The notes beneath the pieces are model-generated. The model was not told where the DNA came from. It made no database searches and worked only from the letters and a program-made list of their open reading frames with translations. The position numbers and the translations under genes are program-made. A stretch of DNA of 7,899 nucleotides from an uncultured Blautia sp. (GTDB lineage Bacteria; Bacillota; Clostridia; Lachnospirales; Lachnospiraceae): contig CALBGI010000076.1 of the NCBI GenBank assembly GCA_937893675.1, forward strand, positions 1-7,899, written 5' to 3'. This document shows positions 5,650-7,899 of the stretch, piece after piece. The first letter of the stretch is position 1. Every line of letters starts with the position of its first letter.

Positions 5650-6129
5650 TCAACGAACCTTTTTCTCGCGCACCAGCATATCCAGAAAAGCTTCGCACCC
5701 CTCCACTACATCCCGGTAAGTGGAATCAAAATTCCCGGTGTACCAGGGGTCTGCAATGTCTCTTGGATTGTTTGAATAATCCAGGAGACGATGCACCTTT
5801 TTCTTCGGGTCACGCCCCAGGATCCGCATCATATTACGGATATTTCGCTGTTCCATTCCCAGAAGATAGTCGTATTTGTCATAGTCACTTTTTTGAATCT
5901 GTACCGCCCGCTTTCCCTCGCAGCTGATACCGTGGCGAGCCAACTCCTGCCTCGCCGGCGGATAGACCGGGTTCCCCTGACCATTCCAGATTTCCTCTGT
6001 GCTGGTGGCTGCGGATGCAATATAAAATTGATCTGAAAGGCCACAGCGGGCGACCATGTCCTTAAAAATGAATTCTGCCATGGGGGAGCGGCAGATGTTG
6101 CCGTGGCAGATGAATAATACTTTTATCAT
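5650..6129 (-). CDS. Low-molecular-weight protein tyrosine phosphatase
   Basis: The 159-residue protein carries the family signature at its N-terminus, FICHGNICRSPMAEF. The CX5R loop has nucleophile Cys8 and Arg14, and the conserved Asn11 and Ser15 are present. The general acid is Asp127 in DPWYTG, and GNPVYPPARQEL (52-63) is a typical segment. Length fits the family. It hydrolyses phosphotyrosine on cytoplasmic proteins; Firmicute members often counter a BY-kinase in capsule or polysaccharide control, or in stress responses, but no kinase gene is in view. The frame can be extended to 6174, but the AGGAGG at 6138-6143, 8 nt before the ATG at 6129, and the family N-terminus both fix the start at 6129. 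It stands alone, with 228 bp upstream and 370 bp downstream free of genes. Confidence 0.95.
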   Translation of the reverse strand: MIKVLFICHGNICRSPMAEFIFKDMVARCGLSDQFYIASAATSTEEIWNGQGNPVYPPARQELARHGISCEGKRAVQIQKSDYDKYDYLLGMEQRNIRNMMRILGRDPKKKVHRLLDYSNNPRDIADPWYTGNFDSTYRDVVEGCEAFLDMLVREKKVR

Positions 6130-6137
6130 TATTTTTT

Positions 6138-6143
6138 CCTCCT
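6138..6143 (-). promoter_or_regulatory. Ribosome binding site fixing the phosphatase start
   Basis: A perfect AGGAGG on the minus strand lies 8 nt upstream of the ATG at 6129. The upstream in-frame ATG at 6174 has no comparable site and would add 15 residues before the conserved MIKVLFICHGN start. Confidence 0.8.
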
Positions 6144-6163
6144 GAAATGCCTCGTTTTGCCCT

Positions 6164-6192
6164 ATTTTACGCACTTTTTTGAATTTCTACAA
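6164..6192 (-). promoter_or_regulatory. Weak promoter candidate for the phosphatase gene
   Basis: On the minus strand TTGTAG (6192-6187), 17 nt, then TAAAAT (6169-6164). The -10 is good but the -35 matches at only three positions. The perfect inverted repeat at 6197-6217 lies just upstream and could bind a regulator. Confidence 0.3.
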
Positions 6193-6196
6193 GACT

Positions 6197-6217
6197 TACA
6201 GTTTTCCGGAAACTGTA
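6197..6217. repeat. Perfect 8-bp inverted repeat
   Basis: TACAGTTT (6197-6204) and AAACTGTA (6210-6217) enclose TCCGG. Neither strand has a following T-tract, so it is more likely an operator or an end-of-transcript fold than a classical terminator. Confidence 0.5.
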
Positions 6218-6253
6218 GTGAAAGTAGCAAAATATGGTAGTTTAAGACCAAGT

Positions 6254-6306
6254 GTAGTAGTCTGTAGTAGTCAATTGGTAGTCAGTTTAGGGGGGGGCAG
6301 ACTACT
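6254..6306. repeat. GTAGTAGTC repeats, G8 run and 9-bp inverted repeat downstream of the HEPN gene
   Basis: GTAGTAGTCT (6254-6263) and GTAGTAGTCA (6264-6273) are in tandem, and a shorter GTAGTCA follows at 6278-6284. Eight consecutive G occupy 6290-6297. AGTAGTCTG (6256-6264) is perfectly inverted as CAGACTACT (6298-6306). Single GTAGT copies also occur at 6215-6219 and 6237-6241. This is the core of the gap 6130-6357, in which I see no convincing gene. Confidence 0.6.
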
Positions 6307-6357
6307 GGGATTTTTGAACCTTTTAACGATTCGTGAAGTAGGGGTGTGCAAAAATCT

Positions 6358-7749
6358 TTATTTCTTTTCTTCCACTTCTTTAATCTGAGCCTTCTCTAAT
6401 TGTTTCCACGAATTATGACTGCTAAGACTTTGACGTACTTTTTCCTTGATATCTATACCTAATACTAAACAAATATGATACTCCAATAAACTACTAAGCA
6501 CAAATATTGCTTCTCTGAGATCATCACCTTTTAATGCTTTTTTCTCTTTTGAACTACCATAATGGGTATAGTAGTGACGTGTATCAGCAATTACCTGTCC
6601 ATAATCCTCTTCACATCCCCAGTAATCATAGAATATGGTATTGTAATTCCCAATCAACAAATCATTCAAACGTGACACAAGAATTATGTAACTACAATTT
6701 TCATCCATCTGGGTAGGCGATAATAGTTTTTTCTCAAGTTGATCAAAAATTACTGCTCCTGAAAATCTCTCCATTACAGATTCGACATATTTCTTCTTTT
6801 TATCGCCATAGAAAAAACGTGAATGGAAAGTTTCTAAAGCCTGTACAATATTCAAAAATACCATTTCCAATGGCATATCACGATATTTAAACAGAGATAA
6901 ATATAAATTAAAAATAGGAACTAATTTCTCTAATTCTTTATTAATATCTTTATCAGAAGAAAGTTTGTTTAATGTAAAATTATAATCCCATACTTTTGAA
7001 TCATAAACTTCTAATTCTCTTTGTGCACTTAATAAATGATGTTTATGATATTGTTCTATTTTTTCTCCAATTAAATATGAATCCTCATAATCTAAAAAGT
7101 ATTCCTCTTCGATATTAATATTATTTTTGATAGCAAAAGAAATCATTGCCAAAATTTTATCTCTAATTGAAAGAAGTTCATCAATCGTTCGTCCCGTCTC
7201 ACTTGCAATAGTTAATTTAACTCTTTGAACAATTGTCTTCTCTTCACTATCGAATGGTCCCCAGAAAGTTTCATTTGAAAATACTGAAAAACTAACATTT
7301 ACTCCAAACCATGAAAATTCTCGTACATCGAAACCATCTTTCATTTTAATTCCCGTATCTGTTGTTTCAAAAACTGATAACTGAGTCCAAGCAAATGCAT
7401 TTTTTAATGTACATACTAATTCATTAAATAGTGCATCTTTTTGTATTTTTGATGACCAAACTAAATAATCACTTCTAAAGCAGATTCTCTGAGTTTGTCC
7501 AACATTTGTATGATTATTTATACATTTATTATTAAATAAAGTAACTGTCGCCCCGGAATTAATTTTTCCTGAAATGACTGGCATGTTAGCATAACGTTTT
7601 CCCATAAAAGTTTTTTCATCTAACTGTTTTGCTAAATCCAGAAAAATCACTCCTGTTTTTTTATTGTGAATGACTTCTCCATCAATTTCTTCACCTAATA
7701 TATTGAACGTACCTATATAACGATTTTCATCCTTGTAATTCCTACTCAT
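6358..7749 (-). CDS. ApeA-like HEPN-domain protein, probable anti-phage defence
   Basis: The 463-residue protein has the layout of the ApeA family. An N-terminal beta-rich domain starts at GTFNILGEEIDGEV (13-26) and includes ISGKINSGATVTLFNN (59-74); it resembles the ApeA N-terminal domain. A linker and helices follow, then a C-terminal ApeA-like HEPN domain from about 290 to 435. That domain has VQALETFHSRFF (302-313), RLNDLL (360-365), and ADTRHYYTHYG (388-398), which carries the catalytic R-x4-H pair Arg391/His396, then LEYHICLVLGI at the end. HEPN proteins of this type are RNases that stop phage growth by abortive infection; RNase activity here is inferred from the intact motif. The gene is far more AT-rich than its neighbours, suggesting transfer. 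AAAGGAA lies about 6 nt before the ATG, and a promoter sits at 7797-7825. No partner gene is seen inside the window. Family assignment is from memory of motifs. Confidence 0.82.
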   Translation of the reverse strand: MSRNYKDENRYIGTFNILGEEIDGEVIHNKKTGVIFLDLAKQLDEKTFMGKRYANMPVISGKINSGATVTLFNNKCINNHTNVGQTQRICFRSDYLVWSSKIQKDALFNELVCTLKNAFAWTQLSVFETTDTGIKMKDGFDVREFSWFGVNVSFSVFSNETFWGPFDSEEKTIVQRVKLTIASETGRTIDELLSIRDKILAMISFAIKNNINIEEEYFLDYEDSYLIGEKIEQYHKHHLLSAQRELEVYDSKVWDYNFTLNKLSSDKDINKELEKLVPIFNLYLSLFKYRDMPLEMVFLNIVQALETFHSRFFYGDKKKKYVESVMERFSGAVIFDQLEKKLLSPTQMDENCSYIILVSRLNDLLIGNYNTIFYDYWGCEEDYGQVIADTRHYYTHYGSSKEKKALKGDDLREAIFVLSSLLEYHICLVLGIDIKEKVRQSLSSHNSWKQLEKAQIKEVEEKK

Positions 7750-7796
7750 ATGTAATTCCTTTCTAATCCATCTGACCTAACATTCACTCTGTCTCA

Positions 7797-7825
7797 ATTA
7801 TACTATCTTTTTTATTTCTGCACAA
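7797..7825 (-). promoter_or_regulatory. Promoter candidate for the HEPN gene
   Basis: On the minus strand a perfect -10 TATAAT (7802-7797) is preceded by 17 nt and a weak -35 TTGTGC (7825-7820). TTGTGC recurs directly 13 bp further upstream, at 7833-7838. The predicted leader is about 40 nt. Confidence 0.5.
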
Positions 7826-7850
7826 TTCCCGAGCACAAAATAACGCTTAT

Positions 7851-7870
7851 GCGGTGGAATTTACCTCCGC
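7851..7870. repeat. Inverted repeat upstream of the HEPN promoter
   Basis: GCGGTGG (7851-7857) and CCTCCGC (7864-7870) pair except for one T:T position, around AATTTA. It is G+C-rich inside AT-rich DNA. It may be the terminator of a gene beyond the right edge or an operator; the minus-strand 3' flank (ataagcgttatttt) is only moderately T-rich. The rest of 7750-7899 shows no gene. Confidence 0.4.
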
Positions 7871-7899
7871 ACAGTTGATATTTACTCTTTCATACAGAA

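Noticed and set aside
5387..5698. Minus-strand frame of 103 codons after the phosphatase
   Set aside because: It overlaps the phosphatase end, spans the palindrome and runs into the promoter; its Arg/Ser/Asn-rich content looks non-coding. A shorter start near 5623 has a GGAG upstream but the product is still unconvincing.
5371..5775. Plus-strand frame of 134 codons
   Set aside because: It is partly antisense to the phosphatase, very rich in Phe, Ser and His, and has no ribosome site.
6179..6388. Plus-strand frame of 69 codons in the gap by the HEPN gene
   Set aside because: The TTG start lacks a ribosome site, the frame runs through the G8 and repeat patch and ends inside the HEPN gene. It is kept only as part of a finding.

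Overview
The window looks like chromosome from a Gram-positive Clostridia bacterium, most probably a Lachnospiraceae relative. The evidence is strong AGGAGG-type ribosome binding sites, sigma-A-like promoters, moderate G+C, a CNNM/CorC transporter and Ogt of Clostridia type, and a DUF5688-like protein, a family I associate with Lachnospiraceae. This assignment is inference; there is no rRNA or other taxonomic marker here.

Layout. The left end (2-664, minus) is the N-terminal part of a secreted protein with a signal peptide, a short extracellular module and a Pro/Glu/Thr-rich tail of 8-residue (24-nt) repeats that runs off the window. A divergent promoter region (665-964) separates it from a plus-strand CNNM/CorC magnesium transporter homologue (965-2248). 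That gene ends at a hairpin shared with the convergent minus-strand genes.

The minus-strand block 2303-5279 reads, in transcription order: a DUF5688-like protein, an N-acetylmuramoyl-L-alanine amidase with a SPOR domain (11 bp apart, probably co-transcribed), a YdcF-like protein, and ogt DNA repair methyltransferase. A good promoter (5389-5417) drives the block. A 17-bp palindrome lies upstream of that promoter, and a terminator-like hairpin lies inside its leader. Before it comes a roughly 370-bp non-coding gap with imperfect direct repeats, then a low-molecular-weight protein tyrosine phosphatase (5650-6129).

The right part differs. A markedly AT-rich 463-residue gene (6358-7749) encodes a protein with the layout of ApeA-type anti-phage HEPN proteins: a beta-rich N-terminal domain and a C-terminal HEPN domain with an intact R-x4-H motif. 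It has its own promoter. On its downstream side is a 228-bp gap with repeated GTAGT(AGT)C motifs, a run of eight G and two inverted repeats. I read this as a horizontally acquired single-gene defence insertion beside housekeeping genes. No tRNA, rRNA, CRISPR array, transposase or integrase was seen.
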